DNA of 64,000 nt from Paenibacillus sp. FSL R7-0273 (GCF_000758625.1 NZ_CP009283.1:1933501-1997500), one strand, 5' to 3'. Shown: positions 34,912-44,925, counted from the first letter of the stretch. Translations and numbers: made by a program. The notes: generated by a model from the sequence alone, not told the origin.

Positions 34912-34942
34912 GCACGGACAAATTCTTGTCTCATTTGTCAAT

Positions 34943-34957
34943 TGATAATCATTCTCA
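34943..34957. promoter_or_regulatory. Fur-like box without an obvious target gene
   Basis: TGATAATCATTCTCA matches the 7-1-7 Fur core TGATAAT-N-ATTATCA at 13 of 14 fixed positions. The neighbouring genes both point towards it (tyrS from the left, the small minus-strand ORF from the right), so no annotated start lies downstream within about 570 bp on the plus strand. It could be a relic or drive an unrecognised small RNA. Confidence 0.45.
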
Positions 34958-35074
34958 AAATGTCTATTGTTACTATATACACCCGATAAACCGCAGAGTA
35001 ACTTCCTATTCTCCCTAGCGGGCCCCCAGCTTAGGCTTCCCGTTGTTCCAATTTAGACTGCCAGCTGTTCCAGC

Positions 35075-35260
35075 CTAGTCTGCCAGTAGCTCCAGCTCAT
35101 CCTCCAGCCCGGCTAGCTTTTTCCGGATGGCGCCGGCAAGCTCCGCGTCACCAGCTTGTTCAGCCTGTGCCAATGCATCCTGAGCTATTCTGATCTGATC
35201 TTCCAGATAGGTGTAGTCGGATGAAGCGCCGGTGCGCGCTGAGCGTTGAGAGTAGGTCAT
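35075..35260 (-). CDS. Small helical protein, function unknown
   Basis: 61-residue protein predicted to be mostly alpha-helical and possibly coiled-coil: an N-terminal polar stretch (MTYSQRSARTGASSDYT) then two heptad-like helices, LEDQIRIAQDALAQAEQAG and LAGAIRKKLAGLEDELELL. No family recognised. AAGGAGTGTGAAGC, an excellent ribosome site, precedes the ATG and lies inside the end of an even smaller upstream ORF, so the two look translationally coupled. The composition is acidic in the C-terminal half. It may be a regulator or stress peptide; no function is claimed. Confidence 0.72.
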   Translation of the reverse strand: MTYSQRSARTGASSDYTYLEDQIRIAQDALAQAEQAGDAELAGAIRKKLAGLEDELELLAD

Positions 35261-35263
35261 GCT

Positions 35264-35362
35264 TCACACTCCTTTTTTACATAGTAGGATCATCGTTTCG
35301 GCTATCGCCGCCGTAAGCTCATGATACAAGCTTTCGGCGATGTGCTCAACCGGTGCCCCCAT
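35264..35362 (-). CDS. 32-residue micro-ORF upstream of the small helical protein
   Basis: A 32-codon reading frame starting with ATG at 35362, behind ACAGGAGGCTTTTTC, a strong ribosome site. The product begins MGAPVEHIAESLYHELTAA and ends with a hydrophobic/cysteine stretch MILLCKKGV. Its stop lies 3 bp before the start of the 61-residue gene, and its last codons carry that gene's ribosome site. It could be a real micro-protein or a leader peptide setting translation of the next gene. No family recognised. Confidence 0.55.
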   Translation of the reverse strand: MGAPVEHIAESLYHELTAAIAETMILLCKKGV

Positions 35363-35535
35363 GAAAAAGCCTCCTGTCAACAGAAATGAATCCGACCCGG
35401 AAGAACAAAAAGCGACATAATTCACAGACAGCAAGACCGTTCTGGTTTAACCATAAGATAGAATCAAAAATTAAAGCTAATATTTTTAGAAAAGTGTAAA
35501 AGGGAGCTTCCCGCACAGAAAGGTTGTTATACATA

Positions 35536-36567
35536 ATGAAAGCTTTATCGTTTCACACATTGGACGAAGCAAAACGTCACCTTGAAGCACTGGATGTCAG
35601 CCGCGGCCTGGTGCTGTTTGCTTCAGCTGCTGCAGTCAGGGAATTATCCCCGCTGGCTCCGCCGCGTGCCGTGCTATGCTCGACCAAGGGGGAATATACG
35701 CCTGAGGGCTACCGCAGCGGTACTGTCACCGGGTTTGAATATGATGCCCGCATTGCCGAGATTACCGAAATATTGCAGCCGCCTGTGTTGAGCAGTGTCG
35801 GATTAAATGCAGCCTACCAAAAGGTAAAAGATAATGCCAATGCGTTTCTGCTCCTGCTGTGCGACGGCACTGCTGCAATGGAGGAGACGATTCTTTCTTC
35901 GCTGTTCTTTATTGCACCTGAGTTTAAGGTGATTGGAGGAAGTGCAGCAGATGATGAGAGCGGGGAGACATATATCTACATAGGCAGCCGCCGTGTTCAG
36001 AATCTTGGTGTATTCTTCGATATGGCTGCCCGCACCACGCTGATAAAAGAAAATATTTATGTCCCGGCCGGCAGCACAATGCTGGTAACGGAGGCGGATG
36101 TGTTTGGCAGAACGGTGTTTTCCTTTAACGGCCGGCCTGCTGCTGAGGAGTATGCGCGTGTGCTGGGGGTGCCGGAAGGTGAGCTGGAGCAGCATTTTCT
36201 CAGCAGCCCGCTTGGCAAAAGATATGAGGATGATCTGATTATCGCCTCCCCGATGAAGGCCAACCCGGATGGTTCGGTCACTTTTTACAGTCAGGTGATG
36301 TCCAGTACTTATGTAGAGGTCTTAAGTCTGGCCGATCCGCTGGCGGTGCTGGAGGAAACGCTTGGCGCAAGTCCGTATAAGCCCTCCTTTGTGCTCAATA
36401 TTAACTGTACGCTGCGGGATCAGCTGTTCACCCGTGACCGGCTGTGGGGGGCATTTGATGACAGGATGCTCAGCTTCTGCGGCAACACTACGGGCTTCAT
36501 CAGCTACGGTGAGCAATATTATAAAAAGCATGCCAACCAGACCATGATTCTGCTGCTGGTTGAATAG
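35536..36567 (+). CDS. FIST-domain sensory protein
   Basis: 343-residue cytoplasmic protein with a FIST N domain (about 25-220; GLVLFASAAAVRELSPLAPP, FKVIGGSAADDE) and FIST C domain (about 225-340; FSFNGRPAAEEYARVLGVPE, PSFVLNINCTLRD, FCGNTTGFISYGEQ). FIST proteins are predicted small-ligand sensors that occur with chemotaxis, kinase or cyclic-di-GMP proteins. The ATG at 35536 is used; the in-frame TTG at 35524 abuts the AAAGG site. The next gene, 12 bp away, is a soluble chemoreceptor-like protein, so the two probably form one sensing unit: FIST binds the ligand and the partner signals to CheA. That split is inferred. Confidence 0.88.
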   Translation: MKALSFHTLDEAKRHLEALDVSRGLVLFASAAAVRELSPLAPPRAVLCSTKGEYTPEGYRSGTVTGFEYDARIAEITEILQPPVLSSVGLNAAYQKVKDNANAFLLLLCDGTAAMEETILSSLFFIAPEFKVIGGSAADDESGETYIYIGSRRVQNLGVFFDMAARTTLIKENIYVPAGSTMLVTEADVFGRTVFSFNGRPAAEEYARVLGVPEGELEQHFLSSPLGKRYEDDLIIASPMKANPDGSVTFYSQVMSSTYVEVLSLADPLAVLEETLGASPYKPSFVLNINCTLRDQLFTRDRLWGAFDDRMLSFCGNTTGFISYGEQYYKKHANQTMILLLVE

Positions 36568-36579
36568 GGGGAAACGTAT

Positions 36580-37632
36580 ATGCAATGGATTACCAAGCTT
36601 CGCTCAATATGGGGGAACTCCCCGGCGGATACTGAAATTATGATTCCGGAAGCCGTTATACCGGCAGGGTCAGCTTCCGAAGCTGACCCCGCACCTGACT
36701 CCGCACTTGCACCCGCTATACCTGCGCCTGTGTCCTACGGTGTTCACGCCTATGCCTTGGCCGAGCAGGTCCGCCGCGAAACTGGGGCTATTCTTGAGCA
36801 GGAGGGCAGAATGGTAGCGGAATTTGCAGCCCTGCGTGCGGGAGGCGGTGAATTGATCACTCAGGTCGGCGGAACGCAGCGGCTGCTGGAGCATCTGAAG
36901 GCCAACAGTGAGCAGACTGAAAATCTTATCAACGATATGTACGGCAGCCTGTCCTATTCCTCTAACAAAATTGAATTTGCCAAGGAAGCCAATATCCAGA
37001 TTTCTGCTGAAATGGAGAAGGCCTCTGCGGTATTCACAGAATTCGTGACCTTAAACGAGGAGCTGCGCCGGCATTTCACCAGCATCGAGCAGCTTGCCAG
37101 ATTCATTACGGACATCGCCGAGCAGACGAACCTGCTGTCGCTTAATGCGGCGATTGAAGCAGCACGTGCGGGTGAACATGGGCGCGGCTTTGGCGTTGTC
37201 TCAAGTGAAATCCGCAAGCTTGCCGACAGCACACGCAGCCATGTAAAAGAAATTATGGGCTCGCTCACAGGAATGACCGATGTTATGGGGCAGCTGCACA
37301 GCAAATCCGCTGACGGCACCAAGGCGATGGCCGAAACGGCTGAGCGGATCAGCCAGTCAACCGTATTTATGAACGAGATTGTGGAGGCGGAGGAAGAGGT
37401 ATTTGAGCATCTGGAGAAAATTCAGGTGTCACAGGAGAGCAGCATGGAGGATGTTGAGCAGATCAACGGCGACCTGCTGCGTATTCTGGAGAAATCAGGC
37501 CAGGATTCCGACCAGTTCCAGAAGCTCGTAATGGCCGTCCAGCAGAAGGCCGATCACTATCAGCAGCTGCTCAACCATCTGCATCAGATAGAGCAGCTGC
37601 AGGAGCTTGAAGAAGTGCAGAAGCTGCATTGA
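36580..37632 (+). CDS. Soluble methyl-accepting chemotaxis-like protein
   Basis: 350-residue chemoreceptor signalling protein without membrane segments or HAMP domain. After a proline/alanine-rich N-terminus (about 15-50), a coiled-coil leads to the CheA/CheW-contacting hairpin [30 protein letters not shown] (about residues 182-211, given here as its recognised core) and [15 protein letters not shown]. The long C-terminal coiled-coil ends in glutamine-rich heptads. AGGGGGAAACGTAT precedes the ATG. Lacking its own sensor, it likely takes input from the FIST protein encoded immediately upstream. A terminator follows. Confidence 0.9.
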   Translation: MQWITKLRSIWGNSPADTEIMIPEAVIPAGSASEADPAPDSALAPAIPAPVSYGVHAYALAEQVRRETGAILEQEGRMVAEFAALRAGGGELITQVGGTQRLLEHLKANSEQTENLINDMYGSLSYSSNKIEFAKEANIQISAEMEKASAVFTEFVTLNEELRRHFTSIEQLARFITDIAEQTNLLSLNAAIEAARAGEHGRGFGVVSSEIRKLADSTRSHVKEIMGSLTGMTDVMGQLHSKSADGTKAMAETAERISQSTVFMNEIVEAEEEVFEHLEKIQVSQESSMEDVEQINGDLLRILEKSGQDSDQFQKLVMAVQQKADHYQQLLNHLHQIEQLQELEEVQKLH

Positions 37633-37668
37633 GCATACACTAGCGCATTGAATAGAAGATATACAGCA

Positions 37669-37704
37669 AGCCCGCAGCAGGAGGAGTCCAGGCTGCGGGC
37701 TTTT
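37669..37704 (+). terminator. Terminator after chemoreceptor-like gene
   Basis: AAGCCCGCAGC pairs perfectly with GCTGCGGGCTT across a 13-nt loop, followed by TT. Confidence 0.85.
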
Positions 37705-37804
37705 GCTGTAATCACGCCGTTAAGCGGTATGATAGAGACGTCGATTATGCTATAGTTAACAGTAAGCTTTACGAAGTGACAGCAGACCTGAAAGGGAGTA
37801 CTTC

Positions 37805-38527
37805 ATGACACAATTTGTCTACAAGCAGATTATTGATGACCTCAAAATGAAGATTTTTGCCGGAGCCTACCCGGATATGCGCCTGCCGGATGAACGGACG
37901 CTCAGTGAGACGTACCAGGTCAGCCGCAGCTCGATCAAACGGGCGCTTGCCAAAATGGAGAGTGTCGGCATTATTTTCAAAAAACGGGGCTCAGGTACCT
38001 TTATCAATCCCTTGTACATAAAAAATGAATCGATCTTTAATTATGAAGGCTCCAATCTGGGAGTCACCGACAATTTCCAGATGCATGGCACGAAGCCCAA
38101 AGTCAAAGTGCTGAATTTCGAGGTCATTCCTCCCACCAAAGAGCTGCAGCGGGATTTATTCCTCGGGCCCCATGATTTCGTATACCGGATTGTCCGGCTC
38201 CGTTTGTTTGACGATGAACCGTTCATGATTGAAACAGGCTATATCCCGATCAAAATTGTCCAGGACCTTAACCAGACCATTATCGAAGGCTCGATCTTCA
38301 ATTATCTGGAGGATTCCCGCAATCTGGCGGTAACCAAGTCCTTCCTGTCTGTGTTTGCGGAGCCGTCAGAGGCCAGTGACCAGGAGTTGCTTAACCTGGC
38401 GCCGAATGAGCCTGTCAGCATCATGGAGGGGATTTTCTTTCTGGATAACGGGACTCCGCTTGAATTCTCCCATATGAGATTCCATTACAAATATCTGAAA
38501 TTTAATACTTTTGTATCCGTTACTTAG
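37805..38527 (+). CDS. GntR family regulator with UTRA domain
   Basis: 240-residue HutC/TreR-subfamily regulator. N-terminal winged helix (about 1-70): LKMKIFAGAYPDMRLPDERTL, VSRSSIKRALAKMESVGIIF, KRGSGTFINP. The UTRA effector domain follows (about 90-238), with VYRIVRLRLFDDEPFMIETG and FLDNGTPLEFSHMRFHYKY. AAAGGGAGTACTTC precedes the ATG. Family members usually bind phosphosugars or amino sugars. It stands alone between two terminators, so its target is not evident from context. Confidence 0.93.
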   Translation: MTQFVYKQIIDDLKMKIFAGAYPDMRLPDERTLSETYQVSRSSIKRALAKMESVGIIFKKRGSGTFINPLYIKNESIFNYEGSNLGVTDNFQMHGTKPKVKVLNFEVIPPTKELQRDLFLGPHDFVYRIVRLRLFDDEPFMIETGYIPIKIVQDLNQTIIEGSIFNYLEDSRNLAVTKSFLSVFAEPSEASDQELLNLAPNEPVSIMEGIFFLDNGTPLEFSHMRFHYKYLKFNTFVSVT

Positions 38528-38532
38528 GTGCA

Positions 38533-38564
38533 GGTCCGGGAAATGTCCCGGACTTCTTTTTTTT
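38533..38564. terminator. Terminator between convergent GntR and kinase genes
   Basis: GTCCGGGA and TCCCGGAC form a perfect 8-bp stem around a short loop, then TTCTTTTTTTT. It is strong for the GntR gene; the kinase gene ends almost inside the T-run. Confidence 0.85.
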
Positions 38565-38565
38565 A

Positions 38566-39954
38566 CTATAAGGAGGCCTTATAAGCATCAAATTCAGCTG
38601 TAAAAATAACCGTCGTGCCGCCTTTGCCAGAGTCTGCGGAATCAATCCGGATCTCTCCGTTCATCAGCGCCACAATCCGCTGGCAGATCGCCAGTCCCAG
38701 TCCGGTGCCTTCTGTCTGCCGGGTGATGCTGTTATCGGCACGGTAAAAGGGCTGGAACAGCCCGGCCTGCTGCTCCGCAGGGATGCCGCTGCCGGTATCC
38801 TGTACATGAAATTGCAGCCGGACTCTATCAGTAGTTGCTGACAGAAGCTGTACGGCAACAGTAATATGTCCCTCCTCCGTAAATTTCACCGCATTCCCCA
38901 GCAAATTCAGCAGCACCTGGCGCAGCCGTCCGTCATCCCCGATAACAAGCTCGGGAATAGTATTGCCGATGGATACATTAAGCTGCAGCTGTTTGTTACG
39001 GATAGCCACAGTCAGCAGCTCTAGCGTCTCGGCAATGGATTCCCGCACACTGAACGCCTCGGCCAGCAGCTGTCCGAAGCCGGTCTCCAGCTTGCTGTAA
39101 TCGAGAATATCATTGACGATCCGCAGCAGAGATTTTCCGCTTTTTTGGATGGTGGCAACATACTCCTTCTGCTCTTCCTCCAGCCCGGTTGCAGCCAGCA
39201 GCTCTGCCATGCCCAGCACACCGTTCATCGGCGTTCTAATCTCATGGTTCATCATGGCGATGAACTCATTTTTGGCCTGATTGGCCATTTGCATAGCTTC
39301 CTTTTCGATCAGCAGATGCTTCTGCTCATTCAGCAGCTGTCTTTGTATAGACAGGGACGGAAAAATGATTTCCTCTGCTGCCTGATGCTTATAAAGAGGC
39401 GATTTATAAAACTCGGTATCCGTCATAACATACTCATGCTCTCTGATAAGCCCGGTCTGCAGAGAAGCAGAAATCACGTGTGCATTATAGGCGCATACAG
39501 ATACCATCCCGTATTCCCGCACGAAATCGGCTGTCTGCCGCTCATAGGCCATCAGATTTTCCCGGATGGTGAGCTCATTGTGCTCTCCCCAGGTCAACAC
39601 ATTGGCCCAGGTGCGGAGGGAATAGTCTTTATGCTGAATTGTTGCGGTTATTTTCTCAAAATGAGAGACGATGTGCTGGAAATTGAAATCCCCCCGGGAA
39701 CCGTAATATTCAATGTTGTCAGCATAATGAAGATAGTGAAGCCTGCCGGCCAGGCTGCTGCCCAGCTTGTCCAGGATAGCCTGATAAACATCGGCCTGCT
39801 CAATAAGCAGAATGTGATGGCCAAGCTCAATTGCCGTTGTGATATAAGAAAGAGCATTATCAATATAACGATCGTAATCCTCAAACAAATAGATGATATG
39901 TCCGCCGTCTGTAACACTTGTTAAAGAATTTATCGTTATTGTCTGTCTGCTCAT
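38566..39954 (-). CDS. MEDS-domain sensor histidine kinase
   Basis: 462-residue soluble histidine kinase. The N-terminal MEDS domain (about 15-190; [24 protein letters not shown]-like ring positions, [20 protein letters not shown]) is a sensory module known from DcmR-type regulators. A short helix leads to HisKA with the phospho-acceptor in [16 protein letters not shown], and a HATPase domain with N-box [12 protein letters not shown]1 DTGSGIP and G2 [13 protein letters not shown]. The ATG at 39954 has AGGAGCCCGACT upstream; the open frame to 40098 lacks a site. No response regulator is adjacent, so it is an orphan kinase, perhaps of the sporulation phosphorelay or another network; its ligand is unknown. 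Confidence 0.9.
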   Translation of the reverse strand: MSRQTITINSLTSVTDGGHIIYLFEDYDRYIDNALSYITTAIELGHHILLIEQADVYQAILDKLGSSLAGRLHYLHYADNIEYYGSRGDFNFQHIVSHFEKITATIQHKDYSLRTWANVLTWGEHNELTIRENLMAYERQTADFVREYGMVSVCAYNAHVISASLQTGLIREHEYVMTDTEFYKSPLYKHQAAEEIIFPSLSIQRQLLNEQKHLLIEKEAMQMANQAKNEFIAMMNHEIRTPMNGVLGMAELLAATGLEEEQKEYVATIQKSGKSLLRIVNDILDYSKLETGFGQLLAEAFSVRESIAETLELLTVAIRNKQLQLNVSIGNTIPELVIGDDGRLRQVLLNLLGNAVKFTEEGHITVAVQLLSATTDRVRLQFHVQDTGSGIPAEQQAGLFQPFYRADNSITRQTEGTGLGLAICQRIVALMNGEIRIDSADSGKGGTTVIFTAEFDAYKASL

Positions 39955-40154
39955 AGTCGGGCTCCTCATAGCTGCAAGTTTATCTATTACTATAATTGAA
40001 AAAAATATCTTCGTCACTTTTTCCTTTATGATGTTTTGGATGTAAAAAACTGGCGAAAGGCATAGTGGACGAGCATTTTCCCAGGCAATTACCTGCACAT
40101 TTCATACTATGTTCAAAATTTCACAAAATTGGACCGTATCACTTGTCTAAAAGG

Positions 40155-40182
40155 TTGTATTTATTTTATTCGGAGGTATGAT
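40155..40182 (+). promoter_or_regulatory. Candidate promoter of phosphoketolase gene
   Basis: TTGTAT (40155-40160), 16 bp, TATGAT (40177-40182), about 60 bp before the start codon. Moderate match to sigma-A. Confidence 0.4.
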
Positions 40183-40241
40183 GTACCTGTAGAGAAAAAA
40201 GATTGGCAATTATAAATACAATCACTTAGGGAGTGGAGAAA

Positions 40242-42626
40242 ATGGGATTATCGACCATGGGTGTTGATTACTCATCAAAAACGTATCTGGAGAAGCTGGA
40301 CGCCTACTGGCGGGCAACAAATTATATTTCCGTAGGGCAGCTGTATTTAAAAGACAATCCGTTGTTAAGAGAACCGCTGAAGGATGCCGATGTCAAAATC
40401 AAACCAATCGGGCACTGGGGCACCATCCCGGGCCAGAACTTCATTTACGCGCATCTTAACCGTGTTATTACCAAATATGATCTGAATATGTTCTACATAG
40501 AAGGACCGGGCCACGGCGGCCAGGTTATGGTATCCAACTCCTACCTGGACGGAAGCTATACCGAAATTTATCCGGAAATCACCCAGGACATCCCCGGTCT
40601 CAAAAAGCTGTTCAAGCAATTCTCGTTCCCTGGCGGCGTTGCTTCCCATGCAGCACCTGAAACCCCGGGATCTATCCATGAGGGCGGTGAACTGGGCTAT
40701 TCGCTGTCTCACGGCGCCGGTGCTATCCTCGACAATCCGGACCTGATCTCGGCAGTAGTGATCGGAGACGGCGAAGCTGAAACCGGACCGCTGGCCGCTT
40801 CCTGGTTCGCCAACCGCTTCATCAACCCTGTTACGGACGGAGCTGTGCTGCCGATCCTGCACCTTAACGGCTTCAAGATCAGCAATCCGACCATTCTGTC
40901 CCGCCAGTCACGGGAAGAAATTACCGCGTACTTCACTGGCATGGGCTGGGAGCCGTTCTTTGTCGAAGGTGAAGATCCGGAGCAGATGCACCCTGAAATG
41001 GCCAAGGTACTGGATACCATTGTGGAAAGAATTGCAGCCATCCAGAAAAATGCGCGTGAAAACAACGATCTTACCCGTCCGCTATGGCCGATGCTCGTCT
41101 TCCGTTCCCCTAAAGGCTGGACCGGACCGGCGCAGTGGGATGGCGTACCGAACACCGGCTCGTTCCGGGCCCACCAGGTACCGATTCCGGTGGATCAGAA
41201 GAATATGAAGCATGCCCCGGCGCTGCTGGACTGGATGCACAGCTACAGACCGGAGGAGCTGTTCGATGAGAACGGCCGCCTGTTTGCCGAAATCGCGGAA
41301 ATTTTGCCTGCCGGCGACAGCCGTATGGGCATGAACCCTGTTACCAATGCAGGTAAACTGATCAAGGACCTGAACTTACCTGACTTTGCCGACTATGCGC
41401 TGGACAATGCTGTTCCGGGTCAAGTGGTAGCACAGGATATGGCTGTTCTCGGTAAATATCTGAAGGAGGTTGTGCTGCGCAATGAGCAGGGCCGCAACTT
41501 CCGGATCTTCGGACCGGATGAAACGATGTCCAACCGTCTCGCGCCTGTGTTCGAAGTGACCAAACGCCAATGGCTGGATCAGATTATTGAGCCAAATGAT
41601 GAATTCCTGGCTTCCTACGGCCGTGTTATCGACTCCCAATTGTCAGAGCATCAGGCAGAAGGTTTGCTTGAAGGGTATGTTCTGACCGGCCGCCACGGCT
41701 TCTTCCACAGCTATGAAGCCTTCCTGCGCGTGGTGGATTCGATGATTACCCAGCACTTCAAATGGCTGCGCAAGGCAACCGATCAGGGCTGGCGTGCCGA
41801 TATCCCGTCACTGAATATCGTGGCAACCTCGACTGTATTCCAGCAGGACCACAACGGCTACACTCATCAGGACCCGGGTCTGTTAGGCCACCTTGCTGAC
41901 AAGAAGCCGGAATTCATCCGTGAATATCTGCCGGCGGATGCCAACTCCCTGCTGGCTGTATTCGATACCGTGCTGAACGACCGCCAGAAGATCAATCTGA
42001 TCGTCTCCTCCAAGCATCCGCGTCCGCAATGGTTCAGCGTAGCAGAGGCGCAGGAACTGGTTGATAAAGGGCTTAAGATTATTGACTGGGCAAGCACTGA
42101 CCAGGGCGGCGAGCCGGATGTGGTTTTTGCTTCCGCAGGTACAGAGCCGACCATTGAAAGCCTGGCGGCTATTTCCATCCTGAATGAGAAATTGCCTGAG
42201 CTCAAAATCCGTTATATCAATGTAGTGGACCTGCTGAAGCTGAGAAGCCGGAAGCTCGATCCGCGCGGCTTGTCCGACGAAGAGTTTGATCAATTTTTCA
42301 CAAAAGACAAGCCGGTCATCTTCGCCTTCCACGGCTATGAAGGCCTGATTAAGGACCTGTTCTTCGACCGTCATAATCACAATCTGCATGTGCACGGCTA
42401 CCGTGAGAATGGGGACATCACCACTCCGTTTGATATGCGCGTGCTGAACCAGATGGACCGCTTCGACCTGACGAAGGAAGCTGTACTGAGCCTGCCTGAA
42501 TCGCCAGTGCATACTGCTATCGCAGCTGAGATGGATGCCATGGTTAAAAAGCACAATGCTTTCATCCGCGAAGAAGGCATTGACCTGCCGGAGGTTGAAA
42601 GCTGGGTTTGGAAGGGCTTGAAATAA
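40242..42626 (+). CDS. Xylulose-5-phosphate/fructose-6-phosphate phosphoketolase
   Basis: Thiamine-diphosphate enzyme of 794 residues, splitting xylulose 5-phosphate (and often fructose 6-phosphate) with phosphate to acetyl phosphate plus glyceraldehyde 3-phosphate or erythrose 4-phosphate. Family motifs: [31 protein letters not shown], the phosphate/TPP region [21 protein letters not shown], the TPP diphosphate motif [14 protein letters not shown], and NGFKISNPT. The C-terminal third is the transketolase-like domain. The start is ATG at 40242, with GGGAG upstream; the GTG at 40233 sits inside that site. Single-gene unit ended by a terminator. Confidence 0.96.
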   Translation: MGLSTMGVDYSSKTYLEKLDAYWRATNYISVGQLYLKDNPLLREPLKDADVKIKPIGHWGTIPGQNFIYAHLNRVITKYDLNMFYIEGPGHGGQVMVSNSYLDGSYTEIYPEITQDIPGLKKLFKQFSFPGGVASHAAPETPGSIHEGGELGYSLSHGAGAILDNPDLISAVVIGDGEAETGPLAASWFANRFINPVTDGAVLPILHLNGFKISNPTILSRQSREEITAYFTGMGWEPFFVEGEDPEQMHPEMAKVLDTIVERIAAIQKNARENNDLTRPLWPMLVFRSPKGWTGPAQWDGVPNTGSFRAHQVPIPVDQKNMKHAPALLDWMHSYRPEELFDENGRLFAEIAEILPAGDSRMGMNPVTNAGKLIKDLNLPDFADYALDNAVPGQVVAQDMAVLGKYLKEVVLRNEQGRNFRIFGPDETMSNRLAPVFEVTKRQWLDQIIEPNDEFLASYGRVIDSQLSEHQAEGLLEGYVLTGRHGFFHSYEAFLRVVDSMITQHFKWLRKATDQGWRADIPSLNIVATSTVFQQDHNGYTHQDPGLLGHLADKKPEFIREYLPADANSLLAVFDTVLNDRQKINLIVSSKHPRPQWFSVAEAQELVDKGLKIIDWASTDQGGEPDVVFASAGTEPTIESLAAISILNEKLPELKIRYINVVDLLKLRSRKLDPRGLSDEEFDQFFTKDKPVIFAFHGYEGLIKDLFFDRHNHNLHVHGYRENGDITTPFDMRVLNQMDRFDLTKEAVLSLPESPVHTAIAAEMDAMVKKHNAFIREEGIDLPEVESWVWKGLK

Positions 42627-42644
42627 GGTTTGTATTGGATTGAA

Positions 42645-42676
42645 GGCCTGCTCCCTTGTTGGGGGCAGGCTTTTTT
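42645..42676 (+). terminator. Terminator after phosphoketolase
   Basis: GCCTGCTCCC pairs with GGGGGCAGGC, then six T residues. Confidence 0.9.
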
Positions 42677-42693
42677 GTTCAATCCGAATGCTG

Positions 42694-42878
42694 CTAACGG
42701 ACCGTACAGCCTTTATTTGCTTTTTAACAAGCCTTTTCATAATCTAACGGACCGTAATGCTCTTATTGCTCCTGTATTGGTGAGGATTAGAGCAAAAGTC
42801 GGCAAATAAGCGCACTGGAGTCCGTTAGCCTGACAAAAATGGATTTTCAGCAGAAATAAGAGCGCTGGTGTCCGTTAG
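42694..42878. repeat. Four CTAACGGAC elements in inverted pairs
   Basis: Two plus copies start at 42694 and 42744 (CTAACGGACCGTA followed by CTTTATTT or CTTATT). Two minus copies end at 42828 and 42878 (AAATAAGMGC-CTGG-GTCCGTTAG). All share a roughly 26-bp core, so the 3' half is an inverted version of the 5' half and could fold. It occupies most of the 42677-43029 spacer; nothing else is recognised there apart from a possible AT-rich promoter near 42998. Confidence 0.75.
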
Positions 42879-43029
42879 AGCTTGGTGCGAGCTGGCTTGC
42901 AGCACTATAGGTGCATCTGTCCATTAAGGAAAAATATTGAACCGTATGTCCAATTGAAACGTAGTAGCCGTTATACGCACTTATGGGATTAATTAACTAT
43001 TATACCAACATTGCAAAAGGAGGCTGTAC

Positions 43030-44925
43030 ATGAACCTGAAAAGATGGTTTGCCTTATTTAAGCCGCCGGTCATCTGTCTGACGGCTATTATATTACTGCT
43101 GTCCGCCGGATTCCCAGCGTATGCGGCAGAAGAAGGGACGATTCCGGCTAATGATGAAAGCCCTTCCGGAATTAGGTTGTCTGCACTTGAAGCTGTTATT
43201 GATTCTTACATAACCCCTGCCCGTATGGTAACTACTGCTGCCGTATCCGTTGCAGTTGTCAACAATGGGACGACAGTGTTTAACAAAGCCTACGGCTTAG
43301 CGGATGTTGAAAATAATACCGCCGCCGATACAGACACGGTATTTGAATGGGGCTCCGTCACGAAGCTGCTGGTCTGGACGAGTGTGATGCAGCTGGTGGA
43401 GCAGGGGAAGCTGGATTTGCGGACAGATATCCGCGAGTATCTCCCGGAAGGTTTTTTCAAGAAGCTGAAATATGATGAGCCGATTACGCTGCTCAATCTG
43501 ATGCATCACAATGCAGGCTGGCAGGACCGGTATACAGGTTTATATTATTCGCAGGAGGAAGCGGTTCCCGATCTGGCTGAGTCGCTGCGTATCTTTGAAC
43601 CGCGGCAGGTCTATAAACCAGGCACTATTGTAGCCTACTCCAATTACGGCGCTGCTTTGGCAGGCTACATTGTGGAGCAGCAGAGCGGACAGCCATTTTA
43701 TACATATGTTAGAGAGCATATTTTTGGGGTGCTGGGGATGAACGCAACTTCCTTTCACCCGACGATGCAGGACAATCCGGCTGTTGCCGCGGCAAGAGGT
43801 AAGATTGAAGGCTATACAGCTGACCGGAAACTGATCAAAAAGAATAGAGCCTATATGGGTATTTATCCGGCAGGAGGTGCACTCGGCACTTCAGCAGATG
43901 CCGCAAAGTTCATGGCCGCGCTTATGCCGCCGGCAGGCAGCAGGAGTCCATTGTTTCAGAATAATGCAACACTTGAGCAAATGCTGATGCCAAGCCTGGC
44001 ATATGAAGGCACCAATGTTCCAAGAATCGCCCACGGATTTTTTGTAAATCAGCATGCAGTCCGGACGCTGGAGCATGGCGGCAATACATTAGGTTTTTCA
44101 AGCAGCTTTGTAATAGATCCTGTTTCCGGGTTCGGAATGATTGTCATGGTTAACCAGCACAATGAAGGCCAGTATTGTGTCGGGCTTGTTGACAGAGTCT
44201 TTGGTACTTACACAGCAGAGGCTTACACAGGCGAAATGCCGGACAGCTCGGAGGTAGAAGGGACCTACATACGCGCACGGCGGGTAGTTCAGGGATTTGG
44301 AAAAATGTTCGAATATCTCAATCTGGCTGAGCTTAAAGCGGTCAACAAGCGCATGTATAACTGGAATGGAGTGCCCTCTAACCAATATGCACCCGATGCC
44401 TATGCCAAGATATACTCTTCAGGTTCCGAGTACTTTGTAAGAGATAACCAGGGGAAGGTTGTCATGCTCTCAATCCCTTACAGTGATTATTTACCGCTTA
44501 CAGGCTTCGCCGCTCATAGTACCGGAATCTCCCTGATTGTTCTCGGACTCGGGGCAGCACTTAGCATAATTGCACTTGTTATTGATGTAATAAGCTGGAT
44601 CATACGCCGTTTTAAGAAAGTGAAGAAGCCTTTATCCTGGATCGATAAATATCATTTAGGCGTTAGCCTGGCCGGTCTTCTCATTGTTCTAAACAATGTA
44701 ATGATGATAAACCGCAGCCTGAATTACACTTCATACGCTTTACTGCGCGTTCATCTTATATTTAACATTCTCTATTGTCTGCTGACCGCCGGATACATAG
44801 TAATGCTTCTCCTGAAGCTGCGGCGCTCGAACAGCAGAGGAATGAGAAAAGTAATGTACATGCTGTCCGGCCTGTCGGCTGTATTGTTCAGTGTGCTGAT
44901 CATCGGGTGGGATTTGTACTTTTAG
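43030..44925 (+). CDS. Membrane-anchored serine hydrolase, class C beta-lactamase fold (copy 1)
   Basis: 631-residue exported protein. A signal peptide (FKPPVICLTAIILLLSAGFP, cleavage near AYAA) is followed by a beta-lactamase/DD-peptidase domain with the catalytic SxxK S109-V-T-K112, the second motif Y203-S-N and the third motif H349-G-G. The C-terminus carries about four membrane helices (near 496-518, 540-560, 572-597 and 607-629), so the catalytic domain sits outside. Relatives cleave D-amino-acid peptides or esters or are of unknown function; classic beta-lactam resistance is not implied. AAAAGGAGGCTGTAC precedes the ATG. First of three tandem paralogues, 29 bp from the next. Confidence 0.9.
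   Translation: MNLKRWFALFKPPVICLTAIILLLSAGFPAYAAEEGTIPANDESPSGIRLSALEAVIDSYITPARMVTTAAVSVAVVNNGTTVFNKAYGLADVENNTAADTDTVFEWGSVTKLLVWTSVMQLVEQGKLDLRTDIREYLPEGFFKKLKYDEPITLLNLMHHNAGWQDRYTGLYYSQEEAVPDLAESLRIFEPRQVYKPGTIVAYSNYGAALAGYIVEQQSGQPFYTYVREHIFGVLGMNATSFHPTMQDNPAVAAARGKIEGYTADRKLIKKNRAYMGIYPAGGALGTSADAAKFMAALMPPAGSRSPLFQNNATLEQMLMPSLAYEGTNVPRIAHGFFVNQHAVRTLEHGGNTLGFSSSFVIDPVSGFGMIVMVNQHNEGQYCVGLVDRVFGTYTAEAYTGEMPDSSEVEGTYIRARRVVQGFGKMFEYLNLAELKAVNKRMYNWNGVPSNQYAPDAYAKIYSSGSEYFVRDNQGKVVMLSIPYSDYLPLTGFAAHSTGISLIVLGLGAALSIIALVIDVISWIIRRFKKVKKPLSWIDKYHLGVSLAGLLIVLNNVMMINRSLNYTSYALLRVHLIFNILYCLLTAGYIVMLLLKLRRSNSRGMRKVMYMLSGLSAVLFSVLIIGWDLYF

Noticed and set aside
35346..35534. Minus-strand open frame of 62 codons before the FIST gene.
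   Set aside because: No ribosome site, and it overlaps the better supported 32-codon frame in another phase.
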